This document shows, in pieces, positions 46,101 to 61,100 of a DNA stretch of 64,000 nucleotides (position 1 is its first letter; each line of letters opens with the position of its first letter). The translations under genes and the position numbers were made by a program. The notes beneath the pieces were generated by a model. It ran no database searches. It saw only the letters and a list, made by a program, of their open reading frames with translations, and had not been told where the DNA came from. The stretch is from Helicoverpa zea (lineage: Eukaryota; Arthropoda; Insecta; Lepidoptera; Noctuidae), in contig NC_061458.1 of assembly GCF_022581195.2 (NCBI RefSeq), positions 9,176,001 through 9,240,000 of the forward strand, in the 5' to 3' direction.

Positions 46101-49100
46101 ATCTTCTCAAAAGTTAAAGCCCTGTTCTTAGTCTGGTCAGGGATCTAGAAAAGGCTTACTACGTACTATATAGCTCAAAGCTATAGTGATGAATGATACA
46201 TTTTCAAGCCAATAAGCAAAACTTCAGCATACTAAAAGTCCAATATTGGTAAATAAAATGGAAATAGAGCAGATACACAAACACTAATTATTATAAAAAA
46301 AATATCAACTTATCGAAATAACTTTGAGGGGGAAAATTGTTGTAACGGAATTCATAACATTTTAATGAATGGCTAACAGTTCCTAGCTTGGCGATAACCC
46401 TTATTTGCCTCTTACAACACCCACGAAAATGATGAGGCCATATTTGTTGTAGATGCTACGGCAAGAGATTCTATTGTTAACTGATGTTTCTCTTTTGGAG
46501 AGAATGGCTGTAATTTGTTTTGTGGCCATTTCTCAGGTGAAACCTCATAATTTGAATATAGCGTCTTTGTCGATGGAAAGTACGCTGCGTCTTTCTTCGG
46601 CACGGAGCGTGGCGCTCCTCTTTGTACGATGATCTCGATAGTTTCACCAACATACGACTTTGAACAGCTCACTGCTCAGATTTCTTTTAATATCGCTCAT
46701 GTCATGCTATGTTAGCTATGTGGTATTGTATTATTGGTACTATATTGGACTTGTTGATTTTATTTATGATAATCTAGAGATCATTATTATAAAATATGTG
46801 CTGTTAAATAGAGCAAAGGCGTATTTATAAAATGTCTTCATTCAGTTGTTTTAATAACATGAATCATCATGCTCTCTCTCTCCTATATTGTTGTTACGTC
46901 TCTTTAATTTAACGGCCTGGAAACCTCAGAAGATTGTTAGGTGAATAGTGTCGCAACTCCACCGTAACTCTCGACCGATGTCATTACTCACCTGAAAGTG
47001 GTTCATGAAACTATGACAAGACCCACTCACGTAAGATCTAAATTATGTGCCCACGCTGCTCTACATCGCTTTCGAAGCCTATTAGTTTCATGCATAATAT
47101 AAAACAATGCACAGTTATAGTAATTAATCATTTGTATGTGACCAAAAAAACATTGTTAAAATGTTACATGAATAAGAGGAGACTATGGACGAAATGAGGA
47201 CAATTCTTCGAGTAGATGTCGATAATGAAGTATCAGGTATATAGCTGTTATTTATTATTTTATCCGTTGCCGATTTAGAGCACAGTAGCGTGAGGCGTTA
47301 ATTTGCCGAGGGAGCAATTCGGAACGGGGACATCGCGCTCTCCAACTTTGTCGAAGAGCCGCGCGCGTTGACCCATTTTGTGCGTAAAGCGGTATGGTGC
47401 GTAGAGGAATCGATGATATAGCAACCGAATCTCGAGGCCTTCGCCGCTTTACTGATGAGTTTGGATCTGTGTCAGGGTCCTCCCCCGCTCGACGTCCCTA
47501 CGCCTTCTGCGCCTCGGCCTCCCTCGGTAGGCAGCCCCTGCCTCGGTTGACCCGTAAAACTCTAGTGTTTGCGTTATACTTTCCGTGGGGCCCTTTAATG
47601 ATTTGGGGTCATTCGGAGTACCATTAAGCGTACCTGCAAAAATGTACGATAATGTTTTTAAGAGATTTGCTTGTCCCAGATTTTTGTACTGCGTGTTAAA
47701 AATCTGGTTGTCATGAGTACCTCATAAACAGTAACATAATAGAACAAAGACAGTGATATAATCCTCCTATATAAGTAGGTGTAACGGCGCGAATGTTGCG
47801 TTAGTATTGTTTAACTATACATAAATTGTTTTTGAGAAGCTTGAGCTAACAAAACTGAGGTCACTTATTTTGGGGCGACGTACATACTTGACCAAGTTTT
47901 TGTTATTCATAATTCTACTATAAAATACATGAAAAAATCGGTTCAAAAGGCCTTAAATCTGCACGTGACTGTTTATTTTCTTTTTTATTTAATTGTTATA
48001 TAATAGTTTGAAATCAATTAGTAATCATTGATATAATTGAATAAAAATAAAAGGCTTTATTACCAAACATTCTGAGATTGTTAGAGTCATGGTTCAATAA
48101 CTCGATCGTGTCTAAATAGAAGCAGTGTAGTGCACTCAATGAAACAGCTTCGGGTTAGCGATGGAGTGGTGATCGACCTTTGCAGCTCCGTCACCTTCGT
48201 AGCAGCCGCCAGCGTTGGCATTGTCGCCTCGACGCCAATAGGAAGCAACGCGGCCGCAGATCGCTATTGGGCTTAAGGCCATTTTCAATGCACCATCTTT
48301 TACCTTGTGCCCCTTACTGTGTAGAATGACCCGAAATCAACTTCGGCGGTTGTAGAGCGCGACGAAGATCATCATGTTGTATCTCGATTTATCGCCCAAT
48401 ATAAAACAAGTTAATTGTAACCCGTTTTATCATCGAAGTCCCCATTTATTTAAAGTACTGTCTGCTTATTATCACGTGTGCAGATATATCATTGGTTCTG
48501 TTAAAGCCAAAGCGCCATGTAAACGATTGCCCTACAAAATAAAGCCGTATAATACACACGTAGGCCTTGCCCAATTTTTTTCAAATGCCACTCTTTTACC
48601 ATGTAGGTCAAATGCATTACGATGTCAAAATTGACCCGGTTCTTTTTGTGCTTAGAAGAAGGTTTTTTGAAAGTCTTGAAAATGTGATATAACGTTTTGG
48701 GAATAAGTTAATGAAAGTTATATTGTTAAAAAAAAATAAGTTATGCTATAATTCGCACCTGCGCCAATTTGTTGCTCTCAGACATATGGTGATTAACGAT
48801 TTGTTAAGATGTAGGAAAGTAGAACGGGGGCATCAATTTGAAGGTCGAACACATCTGAATATTTTTTGTGCACGGTATAATTCAGCGTTTACATTATAAC
48901 AAATAGGTGAAATACAAACAATGTGACACAGGCATTTTTTTGGCATAATGAAGGTCATAGAATTTTAGGAGCGACACCAACATTTTCTTTATATTTTTGT
49001 TGCAAATATCCGTTACCTTACAAGTATCCTCATTCTGAAAGAAATGGAAGATATTTTTTTTTCTAACTTGGATTAATGACGAATTGTATTATGTGTTAAA

Positions 49101-52100
49101 ATATGCCTGGAATACACCACGTGCATATATGTGACTCATAGATAATTTATAAATGATGATAAATGATAAATTATAATATGACCGTGCAGAAGTAAAATCA
49201 GAGGTGTTTATTTAAAAGCACCTTTTCATAATTGACGGACGGTTTATATCGTTTTTGTCTAGTGTTTCTTAATATACACACGGTGCGCATACGAAGACTG
49301 AAAGTGTACGTCCGCCTGGCTGTGTGCGCGGCCTCAACCGAGTTTTGTCGATGCTTTCTCGAGCGGCGAACCGGGTCGCGTTCTCGATGCCCCGTGCTGA
49401 GCTGCCTCGCACCAACTGCTGCCAGAGTCTCGCCGAGCTTGACACACGCACACACTGACACCCAACCATCTACATGCACACCTACATCTAACCGAGATGT
49501 ATTGTGTCAGGGCTAGTAAATAATTTTAATAAACGTGCTGAGCGAGAGCTCGCAATAAGAATAATTCAACCTACCACAGATAGTTTGTGCTGCACAATAA
49601 AGTACTTGGTAAATTGCAAAAAGGAGGGCACAGCTGCATTTGCATATTTTAAGGTTAAAGGTAAAGATAGAGTTTACCTGTAGGTGCTGATAGATTGCTA
49701 TTGTATGCTGTAAGATATGAGTTGAATATATTTAATATCCGATTTGTTTTTAAATTAGACATAATAAATAACTATCGTTTTATTCAAGAGATTCTGTAAG
49801 ATGACCCTGCTTGTGTAATAGCTTGTATTTGCTAAACAAACCACAAGGTTTCAGTTTGTATTCCGGGTCGGCGTATCATGTGTAGACTGACCGATGCTCA
49901 GCCGGCCTTGTCTTCTCCTTGCCGATATTTAATCCCATTGGATTCAATTTAATTCTGCCCCACTACATTATTTCAGTAAGTGGCAGTATCAAGTAATGAG
50001 TTGAACGTTTCCTGGTTATCAAAAATCAAAACAAGACTGGTTTTATATAAAAATTAAGTAAATATCCGTTAAACCACATAATCATGTGTATCAGATTCTA
50101 AATGACGATCAAAATGTTAGATAAAATTAAAGGCAATCGGCAGTGACGACCCTCGCTGGTGTAGGAAGTAGGGTCATGCAATTTATATTAGGCTGAAGTC
50201 AAGGTCTCGCCAATCATTTTGGCCATCTAGTAATTCATAGGACAATAAAACTTGAGGCCAAATTATTTCAGCCTTCTTTGTCACTTTATAATGAGACGAA
50301 AGGACTCACGCGCTTCCTGGTAAACTCATTTGTCAAGTAGAGCAAATTGTAGAAGCAAGCCGTCAATAAAATTAATTCTAATCTTTATTATCTATTTGCG
50401 ATTGCATATTCATGGCAAAACAATGTAGAACTCGTAGGGCCGAGGTGGCACAGTTTCTTGTTAGAGTTATAAATCAATCTGTCCTAGTTAGATTAGCGTC
50501 TGCATGTGGTGCGGCGTCGTCTATGTCTTCGCTTTCCAAAGCGATGTTGCCAAATACTCGATGGTGTATGGTGGCTGGCGGGGCGACCGCCGTCCGTGTA
50601 TCGGTTTCGTTTCCCATTCGCCTGCCTTTGCGTGCGTTCTTACATAACCGGCTTCGCAAACTCCTGCTCACGTCACTCTTTGTATTTAAAACGTGTTAAG
50701 TGTCGTTGTAATCATTTCAAAATGATTTCCCCGAGAACTTGTAACTTTCACGCTTTGTTTGGAACTGGTGTTGGGTTGGAAGCGGTTTTTTGCAATATGT
50801 GGATATGTAATCATTTGAGTATATGCACTGATATTAACTTGAATAGCTTTAACAATATTAAAAACAATATTGATTAATTGGCACCCAAATATAAATAAGC
50901 AATGTGGGCTTACAACGGAACGGTGGCAAGTTAAACCGCTTCAGTGTTCATATGCGAGGCATTCTGTTTGATTCAGAATTGGCCGTTCGTCCTCGGCCTC
51001 GCTCGACGCTTCCGCCTTACAGCTTATCCTCGCCCGTTGTGCCCATTATAATCTTTTGTAGTATGAGCCTTGATCCTAGGTCTCTTCCAAAGTCACCCGT
51101 CTATTTATTACTATAACAATATTGTCATTTCCTTTCTAGGTATAATCAGCAAACCGCGCGCTCCTCTTCGTTGAAGTACGTAATAATTTTTAAGTCATTT
51201 ATTTATCTTAACAACTCTGATAATTTGGGTATTAAACGTATTTAACATCTAACATTTAATTTTAAAATAACGTACCTCAAAAGTTGGGCTGTGTATCTAA
51301 TTTTAAACTCTTACAACTAGCCTTCAATTGTATAATCGTTACAACAAATGTGCAGTCTGAAAAAACTATCAAGTAAAGTTTCTTTTTCATTTGCAATTTC
51401 CATGTGAACAGTTTCAATAATAACGTTGGTTTTATTGTGCCACGTGCAAACAGGTAGGCGTGAGTGCGTCTACGTCACAGCCCAGCCTATGAAGGTCATG
51501 ACGTAACGACGAAGTCTCACCATTATTCAGTTTGTCGATCCATCGCTCGATTCCTCACGAGGCCAAACGTTCTATTACTCGACAGCAGAGGTTATGCGCG
51601 CTTTTATAATTCTGTCTCGTTTCCTTAACTTCAAGACCGTCGGCGGGCGGCAGTGGCTCCCGACATTAAAGCCTAATGGCCTTACTACAAAAACTTAAAC
51701 CCCTGTTTTACACTTGTCTAAATAAATTTTGGCTGCAAAATGAACCATATGTCAACGTCATAATTTGTCATTTTTTTAGACAAGGCATAAACTGACGTTT
51801 AAAAGTTTTTGTGGTAAGACGGCAGTAGTCGCTGATTTACAACCAGGAAATGTATAGTGGCCGCGAGTCGCGACATAGTGACACTAAGCCAATATCAGCC
51901 TGTTATTGTAGTTAGACGATTCCGCTATTCGATATGTCGTCATATACAAAGTATGGTGTGAATTAAGCTAAAGTATAACATTATATATAATATTATATTC
52001 CCCAGCAGATAAGTTTCGTAATATTTGTGAGTAAGAAGCGCTTATGATAGCGCTCTGGAAGGCCGCCAAGTCTTTACTGACGCTGCTCTCTGGAGAGGGT

Positions 52101-55100
52101 CCGGAATCTTATATAAACACTAGAGATTTAGAGTAAATTGTAGGTGCTTACAATCTTTGCAAATAATCTATTGTTTTAAATTATTTAAACAACCGTTAAC
52201 TTTATTACTAATTTATGACTCCTTAAAATCGTTGTAAATAATGAATCTTGCAGAGAGAATCCTTCCTAAATGACAGAGACAATGAATTTTACGTAGGTGT
52301 TTTCGCAGCTGAAATTTTTCAACGTTCCATTTGTATAAAGTAGTAAATAACATCTTGCGTTAGAACCACTTCAAATGTACCAATCTAGAGTAGTTCATTG
52401 ATTACATCGCGGAAACCGTCTACGTATAGATTACAGACTTATCCGATAAAGATTGAAAAACGATGCTTATATTCTTGGTGGAATAAAATTAAATTATTGG
52501 TGACTTTCATTGATTAATTTTATCTTTCAATGTCACAACGATAAAGCCTCGTTCAAACAAGCCCGATACCGTCTCTTGGCACACAATATCAGTATTTGTC
52601 TTTGCAGAACTAAACAAATTTTACTTGCGAAGTTTTGTTAGCCAAATTACATATTTATTGCAGTTGGCTGTTGATCTTGCAAAAATGTGGTTAACGTACA
52701 TTATCTTTTCGTAATCATTATGTCCATAAGATTTGCGTTTGGGGTTTATTGTGATTCGCTGTTTTTTTGGGCAATCCCATTTTCTCGCCCGTTGCGGTTT
52801 TGGGTCCATGTATTGCTTTTATAGGGGTTCTTTATGAGGGTTTAAATTAAATTGGCCAATTGTTCTGTTCTAGAGGGTTATCTGATGGCATTCGATACGT
52901 TAAGATAATATTGTGGACCGATTGCACAACTGTTAGATATCTAAAGGTACTGCTCACCACATAACGGCCTGTGTATCGCGCCTGATCACGGAAGGCTTAA
53001 CGTTTTATACTAAAGTAATTAAATCTTGTTGTAGGCACTGAGTACATATATCTTTGTAAACACTTACATAGTTTTTTATGACAATAATTACACATACTAC
53101 GATGTTTTATAGTATCACCATCATCTATTGTGATAACCTTAACTATAGGATTCATTTTCCGGGTATCGTCCGTGTACGAACTATTTATTTCCTTATTCTT
53201 ATCAAAATATAATAAAATACAACAAGCAATGGTCGATTTAACAATTTAGCTGGGTATTTAGATAGTGAAAAAATATGAAATTATTCGAGAAAACTCGTGC
53301 GTGCTACGACTTGCCTATTGAAGTGACATGACGTAGCCCGTAGCCGCGTAGCAACAGAACATTTCTCTTGTGCCTAAACTGCCAAGAAGTATAAATGATA
53401 CGCAATTATCGAGCTCTACTTGCGGCATATTCCATAATTGTCATGTTGCCACATGCATTTGCACACGTACTACCATCATCTATTGAGATGACGTAGCGCC
53501 GTAGCACGGTCACCTTGCGCGTCCTCGCACATCGCGGACAAATAAAGGTGGTGAGCATTTAGTTCCGCGTTCGCCTGCACGTTCCAACTGCGAAATATTT
53601 TAATTATGTAATACCGCTTGACATCTCACTACAATACTATAATAATCGTCACACCTTCCAAACACATTAATTTGTCATACATTTTTAAACCTAATGACCG
53701 TCTCCGTTTATCGCATAGACCTGCCTGTTTGTTTGTTTTATCATCACAAAGACGTTATAATGTTATTGTCTCCAAGTTTACAAAATCGGTTCTTAAATGC
53801 GTCTACAATATTATACATTTCATTATGAGTGTAGTCAACAAAGGCGAATAATAACAAATAATGTGAAGCGCGACCGCGGGAGTTGTACCAACATTGAACT
53901 AGCAGTTACATTTTACAGTGGCACTTATTGCTTAGGGAATAAGAATCATTTTCACGACAGCTAATATTATAGTTGTTTCTAGTGTCTCTTCAACCCCTCT
54001 GACTATTGATGCTGCAGAGTATAGCTATCCCTTTCCAGCTCCATCTTCCATTTCTGCCCCACGTAGCGGCGGAGATAACCGGACGAAATTGAAGTAATAT
54101 TTTATGGAGTTATACTTTGTAGAACATGCACTTCCACAAGTCATTTGTCGTCGCCGCTTGAAGAGGTTTACTTTCCCATATCGCGCGTTATATTACACGA
54201 GCCTCGCTTGCAAAAGCGCTTTAGGGTTGCGTTGCATGCGACAAATTAAAGACTTTTTCATTCGCACTTAACAATGCCTCGTTAGTTAGCGTACAACAAT
54301 AAAGTACTTATACAAATGTGAAAGAACATACATGTTTTCGAGTTGTCCTTACAAAGTTAGTTGAACAGTTCATTGACAATGGTTTAAAGTGAAAGTCACG
54401 CTACCATTTCGATTGGCAGTAACATTGCTAAAAGGTTATAATGTTTCAGTCACAGTAAACTAATTACGTGTCAATAAAATATGGTAGTTATTCGCTGAAC
54501 TCGGGTGGCGGCGGTTTTATGGTTATATTTACAACGGCTACAAGACGATGACGGGTACCGCAACCTTGAATACATCATGTGTTTGATTATTCCACGCGTC
54601 ACGCTATTCGAGCTGTTTCCATCTGCATTGTATGCCATAACTCAGCTATTATTGATACATTTTTCCGCGAACCAACTATTGATTTGAAGCAATTGCGTTT
54701 TGCTCGGAACAAAAATTTCAAGTGATCTCGACGATTGCAGTCAGTTATTTTCTATGTTTCAAATCGTTGCTATATTTTCACATACGTATAAGTATTTTCT
54801 TCTGTAAAGAGGTCGAGTGTTACAAACATAAAAAGCTAAGTTAACGTTAACTAACGCTAACAATATGTTTCATAGAATCGCAAACACCTCTACTCAAATA
54901 CACCACATCATTATTTATGTAGCTAATAATATAGACATAAACAATTACTTTACATATATCACGGACTCGTAAAGAATAATAATGCCGGTTTATCTTCCAT
55001 CGTTGCATCGTTTGAAATGGCTTATTTACGAGCTTATCCACCGCAGACGGCTTTGAGTTGCCTGACCACAACGTCACTGAGAATTTAGGACAAGAACGGT

Positions 55101-58100
55101 TTAGTGCACACATTGTTTTACCTTTAATTTGATAAACACATTCAAATAAAAAATGTAGGTCTGCACGTGTGGACAAAGGATGCTTTTCATTGTCCGCGAG
55201 GACTTACTCAACACCAAATTACTCACACTACCTCTCTGAATTTAGGCTTTGTCATTTGGAACACTAGGTTTGTTGTATATAAGTAACCTCGACATCTGTA
55301 CTTGTTGCGTCACCACCGGACATGATACAATACCTCTATTATTAAAATGTCACAGCACAGAGAATCGCTTACTCGCTTTGTGTACAAGACGGAGCGACCT
55401 CGCCTCCACTTAAACCGTCTTCAGTTCGCAGACGAGTCTTCTGTAGGAAAACTGGCACGAAATCAATAGACGTAGTGCATGATACGCCCCTTCCTGGCTC
55501 CTACACTACGTAGATACAGTACTAATAAAATAATACTAGGAATTAAGCCCTGTATAAACACTGTTGTTATGTGAGTCATTTATATAGACGCGATTATTTT
55601 TCCTGTTTACCTAATGTGGAACGTGTAACTATAACGTAATATATTTTTTTAACACCATACACATATACATTCTATGTTTATTGCAAATAGTTTCCCATTG
55701 TTATTGTCACATTGTCTAAGCAAGCGATTGCAAGTGTGCAATACATAAGGACGGCGATATCGTAGGACTATTTGCTCGCTGTAAACACGCCGTCCTTCAG
55801 ATCCCAGTCGAGGACCCTATAATGTCGGGTCGTCCTCAGGGCGTCTGAGTCACAACACGCAGTCATCGTTAAGAGGGCATTGCTCACTTGGTTACTCCCC
55901 CCTTGGCACGCCCGCTGCATCAGCGAACCACCGCTTGAAAAATAAAACCAGTCATATGCGTATCACTGTATTCATTGTTCTATCGTCCTTATTCCGATTC
56001 CATTGTCTCGACAAGCGTCCGCCATTATTAATATTGATTGCAAATTTATGGTTGTATAGCCTTATTGTAAGCCTTTTCAGGGTTTAACATATATAGGACA
56101 AATAGCTACAACTAATTGTAAATAACATTGTGCCTAATGGCCACGGAAAACCGCAACAGTTGTTGTTTAAGCTAAATAAAATTTAATTTTAACGCAACCT
56201 TAATTCTATGTTACCATATTCCCACTGAATATTATTTATGCTCATAAATTAGAAATAATATCGAAAATTTAATTGCGTATGAAAATGAAAACGCTGTTAC
56301 TGCGCTGTGATTGTATAATGCAATATTTCTTTGTTATGCTAATAACAAGCTTTCACATGACCGTATCGTATTTGAAATACGTAGATGATTACATAGATAG
56401 AGGTATTTATCTCTTAATGTAAACTCAGTGGCCGTGACACAACAGAAATTGATGTAAATGTGTCGAACGTCACTGCTAAGGTAGCAATAATTCAGTCGGC
56501 TAAATGCAACAAAGTCTTCGTTTTTATGGCACCTACTTACGGCTTGAGATTTACCAACCGATCCCAATAACGTAGTGAAACGGCGTCGGGAGGACTTAAA
56601 TATAGAAGAGGATGCGAGCTGGTCGGGTGACATCTATAATAAGACCACGGGAGACCGATGATACGTACTACGTAGATTGCTCAACATTTCACGGGTTGTT
56701 GACTTCTTAATTCCATATCAAAGTTATTTATTTTTAACTGTAATATTCTAAATTTTATATACCCAGCATTTCAATCTCTTATGCCACCTGCGCTTAATTA
56801 TCATTGTAGATCAAAATATTGGTTTGTCATTTTTGGTTTTATTTAAATAATGAATTATGAACCAAACTCCGCCAAAGTGGTTTTTATTATATTATGACAT
56901 ATTTTATGACTATGTATATTCCATAAAATTGAATTATTAAATGCCACGAAGACATGTGAACTGGTATTTCTTCATATTTGAGAGAATAATAGTAACTCAC
57001 ATTAAATCAATTGCTTAAAAATAGTTTAAAAAATCCAGCTCATCATCATAAATCGTTTAAATTACATTTTGTTAGAAATAAATCCGTCTTGACAAAAACG
57101 CTATCGTTTACGATTCATAATAGTTTTTTTGTGTCGTTAGCAAGGTGGTCCCACCCGTGGGTGGTCTACCGCAAGGGCCTGCGACCACACCGCAACCTCA
57201 CCATCAATATCCTACAAATCAACGTGAAATCCTACTCGTCTTACACCATGTGTCACATGAGCGACGCTGAGTATGGTCCCAGTTAAATGTAGGCCAAAAG
57301 TAATAGATGAGTTGATATGATGATTCACCTATTGTTAATCGTCATAGGAGCGGTTTACTGAAGCTGAATGTAGGTCGGTCGGGCCGCTCCATTTGCCACA
57401 GTGGCAAATTGTTGATCGACCTCGGAGTGATCGTTGCGCGTACGATATCTTATCTACAGCCCAGCGCTATGAAAAGTTATCCACCTAGTTAAAGTTGTCA
57501 TGGAACAAATATTTAATTTGACTACATTGTAATGTTTTGTTAACACATTTAAACATTTGATTTCATATTTGTCGATTTCATCAGCCTTCTGATAGTGCGT
57601 TTTGCAATTCTGATTAGGAAGATAATGGAATTTGGTAAAGGGAATCCATAAATTAGTAAAAAACAATATTGTTTATAATATGTTAAAAATATTTGTCATC
57701 TTTAACATCCGTAGTGAAGACTCGGCTCTCGACAGTCGACAGTTTCTGGGTCGTGCCGATTAATTCACTTAGCCTACTTTTATTTAGTGCTGTGACACTT
57801 TTTTATGTTTGACATACTTCGTTTGATTGCTTGAATGCAGACCAGAACTGTCCATTTCATTCCAGCTCTTCCTATGTAGGTTCAGCAATTGCCCTGTTTC
57901 TTTGTACTCAAATTCTGCTCTCATACTCTTAGTTAGTCATAAATGCGAATATCTGGAAAGGGTATGTTTGTTGAATATTCCTGGCGAACAGCAAACCAAC
58001 TTGTTTGGTTACATGGAATTTACAATGGAATGATTATGCAGTTTCCTAGAAACTGAGAGCATCTATCAAGCCAGTATTCAGTGGTATGCGTTCAGGAATA

Positions 58101-61100
58101 ACAATGTACGTGATGAACGATGAAAGGCCGATGTCACGATAAACTGGGGGCTCGATTCAGGAAATTAAAGGCCAGAACTGCGTTTCTAAAAACCATAATA
58201 AAAAAGAATCATTGCTAACTCACATTGTTTACACTTTTCTCTTCGTTCCAATTGAAAGAGGATGGAAATCAACTGTTACTTTTATTTGGAAACCGAATCC
58301 AAAAGTAGTGTTTAATTTATAATACAAGCAGAAAAGAAAGTGCGCATGTACCGCATGTTGATTTCACGGTGCAAACAATAGCAGTGAGTACAATTCTCTA
58401 TAAAATTACTGACCAAAATCAAACAAGTTCCTACTTTGAATAGATGTCGCAATTCATATCATCTGAAATTAAATCCTCTCAAAATTGAGTCCAGCTGACA
58501 AAATAAGTATCAGGTTAACTGGCGTGATACGATTATACGTTCACAAAAAGCGACCGCACGCGGACTGTGAACGGATGCAGTGCGGTGATGAAACTGACAC
58601 AGATTCTAACGCGTATTTGGTAATCGAAATACAGTTCGTGAAAGTCTCGCAGGACGGTCAAATCTCGCACATTGTAAGTGTCCCACTTTGACATACTCTC
58701 GACATTTTGACGGCACCGAAACCCAAAAGCCGAAAGATACAAACGTGTAACTCTTCTTTCGCCGGGTCGTCATTGTTCAGCAACCGTCCTCGGTGCGCAC
58801 GTACCGGTACACACATTTATAAAGTGTATAATGTATTGTGTTCGCGTCCCAGATTTGGGAAGCGAAACTACGATCGTTGATTGGCGTATTACGACGTTGC
58901 TACATTTTCGCCTTGCATTCAATTCTATGAGAATTTGCAGGTATTGCTTATCGGCCACTAGGTCACTCGTTAGCGTATTGTATTTGTTACATTTGGCTAT
59001 CTACGCAATGTACTAAAATACTACAGCTTTTTATCAGTCTTAGAAATTACTAGAACACCAACCCGTTTTATTCTCTGATCTGCCTCACGATGTATTGGGA
59101 TTTGCGGTTATAAATTAAACAAGCTATTATTCTGCTGTGAATACTGAAGCATCTTAAGTGTCTAAAGTGTGTGACATTAAAATCTCATAAATGTTGACTG
59201 TAAAGGTATTCCGTCTATTACTTAAATTTTACTGCGCTATATCGTTCATAACAATTACCTTCAACAGTGTAATGGATACCAATTAGTTCTGCTGTGCCTA
59301 GGTGATGAATCTTAACAAATGCTGAATCGATCACCCAACGAAGCCTAAATGCCAAATTTCAAATTAATGACATCATTAAGTTTGTCCTCTTTGACTTACC
59401 GGTTTCATGTTTTAGTCTATTTAGTTATATTATTCACGTTGCATCATCGATGTCTTATTATTTCGTGTGTAAAGGTAGATCATACATCACTGACCTAGAG
59501 GAAAACGGAGTATGTTTTGATGTTATCATGCATTTAGATTTTAGGACTAAACAAACCGCTTTGTCGACTTCTTTGTTTGCTATTTAACAATCACGTAGTT
59601 ATCATTCAGTAACAAGCTCATTATAGACATTGCTTATTGACGATCACATTAAGATAATAAACATATTAAATATCATTCTGTTAACTTCCTTGTCGCTTTA
59701 AATTCTAATAAACGTCATCTATTATAAATCTGTCTCATTATTTATTACTGTTCTGCCAACCCTGAAGTCGTTTAATGATATGGATCTCGTTAATTTACAA
59801 TTGTAGCATTATTAAGTGGTTCATGCCAGCTATTTAATTGCTAAACTAATTAGGCTGGAGTCAGATATACTCAGGCATTCCGCGGCCGGAATACTAACAT
59901 GAGCAGACCAAATCATTTGTTTCTGTACGTAATTGCAGCTATTGTATTCGAAAGTATTTTCATTTGTATGGGAAAAGTTGGCAGAATTGCTATCCTTGTA
60001 CCGTCTCTCCTCCCTCTTTATAGAATCGATTTTCACCTTCGTATTTATGGTCTGGCATTTCTGTGTCGCATTTATAGTCCTTATAGACTAGCGTGTTATA
60101 GGAGTTTACAAAAGGAATACCATTATATTGTTTATCATGCATGCATGTAATCAGCATAAACTTCTTTCATTTGCCCTTTGTAGAGATACTGTTATTTTTT
60201 TCTAATCATTATTGCCTACTTTCCCCTTAACAATTTCTCTAGTGCCCAAAACTGTAATGAAAAAGAATTTGTAGCGTCTCCTACGTCCTGAAACCTTCAG
60301 TATCAAATGTCTTTTGTTCGAGAAAGTTTCTCGTTTAGTATAAGCTGTGTGCAGTTGGGTGCAAGTAGACTTATGTGTGGTTATGTATTGTTGCAGGCTC
60401 GGGTCAGGCAGCGAGTGCGGCGGTGGAGGGTCGGGCGGCGGCGCGGCCGCTCCGCAGTCGGCGCGCGTCTCCTCCAACGGCGCCGGCGGGATGGCGGTGA
60501 GCCGCGTGCCCAGCCCGCTGCACGACGGCAACACGCCCGTCGCGGAAAACTGGTGCTTCACACAGGTAATGTATGGTATCTATCGAACCTACACCTTCAC
60601 GTCATCCATACGCGAGTAGTCTCACTGGCTGAGTTATGTTTATCTTTAGTCCACATGTGGATCAAATGGAAAGTCCCATTGGGCGGATGAAGTAGGTATT
60701 ATGGCAAAACAAAATAAGCTTTAACCATCCAAAACCTGAAGGGCGACATGAATGGCAAGGGCAATCCAATGCCAACTAAGTTTAGCTGTAGTCGGAAAAC
60801 GGGCCTTACCTATTCCAGTCACGCAAAACAGAAAAACAACCTTATATAACAAATGTGTCAAATAAACGTCTGAAACGCACACATAGACTTGTTAGTATGA
60901 ATACTAGTCATCTGTTAGTGTGGGGCGAATAGCGATAATAATTGTTTACCAAGGCCGTTATCGGTGAACTTGAAATATGTTGCGCGCATATGCATATATG
61001 TAGTGTTAACGTGTACATACATATTTAAAGCTACTAGGAAGAGCAGTGCACGTGTCCGCTGTTCAAACTACAGAGGTGACTCGTGCGTCACGTTGCGCCG

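Larger units (their letters stand above)
43133..60396 (+). other. roadkill intron 1 (17.3 kb)
   Basis: The long intron is AT-rich, with GC/CpG-rich islands at about 44500-44650, 47280-47600, 48150-48330, 49280-49470, 50440-50690 and 50940-51180. Short overlapping frames occur on both strands of these islands and none resembles a known protein. They could be alternative promoters, enhancers or non-coding exons. A MITE lies at 51677-51823. Confidence 0.55.

Noticed and set aside
55745..55800. Hairpin AAGGACGGCG / CGCCGTCCTT as a structural RNA gene
   Set aside because: It is a single short stem with a long loop and no promoter or conserved RNA motif.
59899..60150. 83-codon hydrophobic frame in roadkill intron 1
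   Set aside because: It lies in an intron, lacks a convincing start context or conserved motif, and the segment GGGAAAAGTTGGCAGAATTG looks like part of a dispersed repeat.
60202..60561. 119-codon minus-strand frame
   Set aside because: It is antisense to the roadkill Gly-rich exon, whose plus-strand frame is confirmed by SPOP similarity and splice phase.
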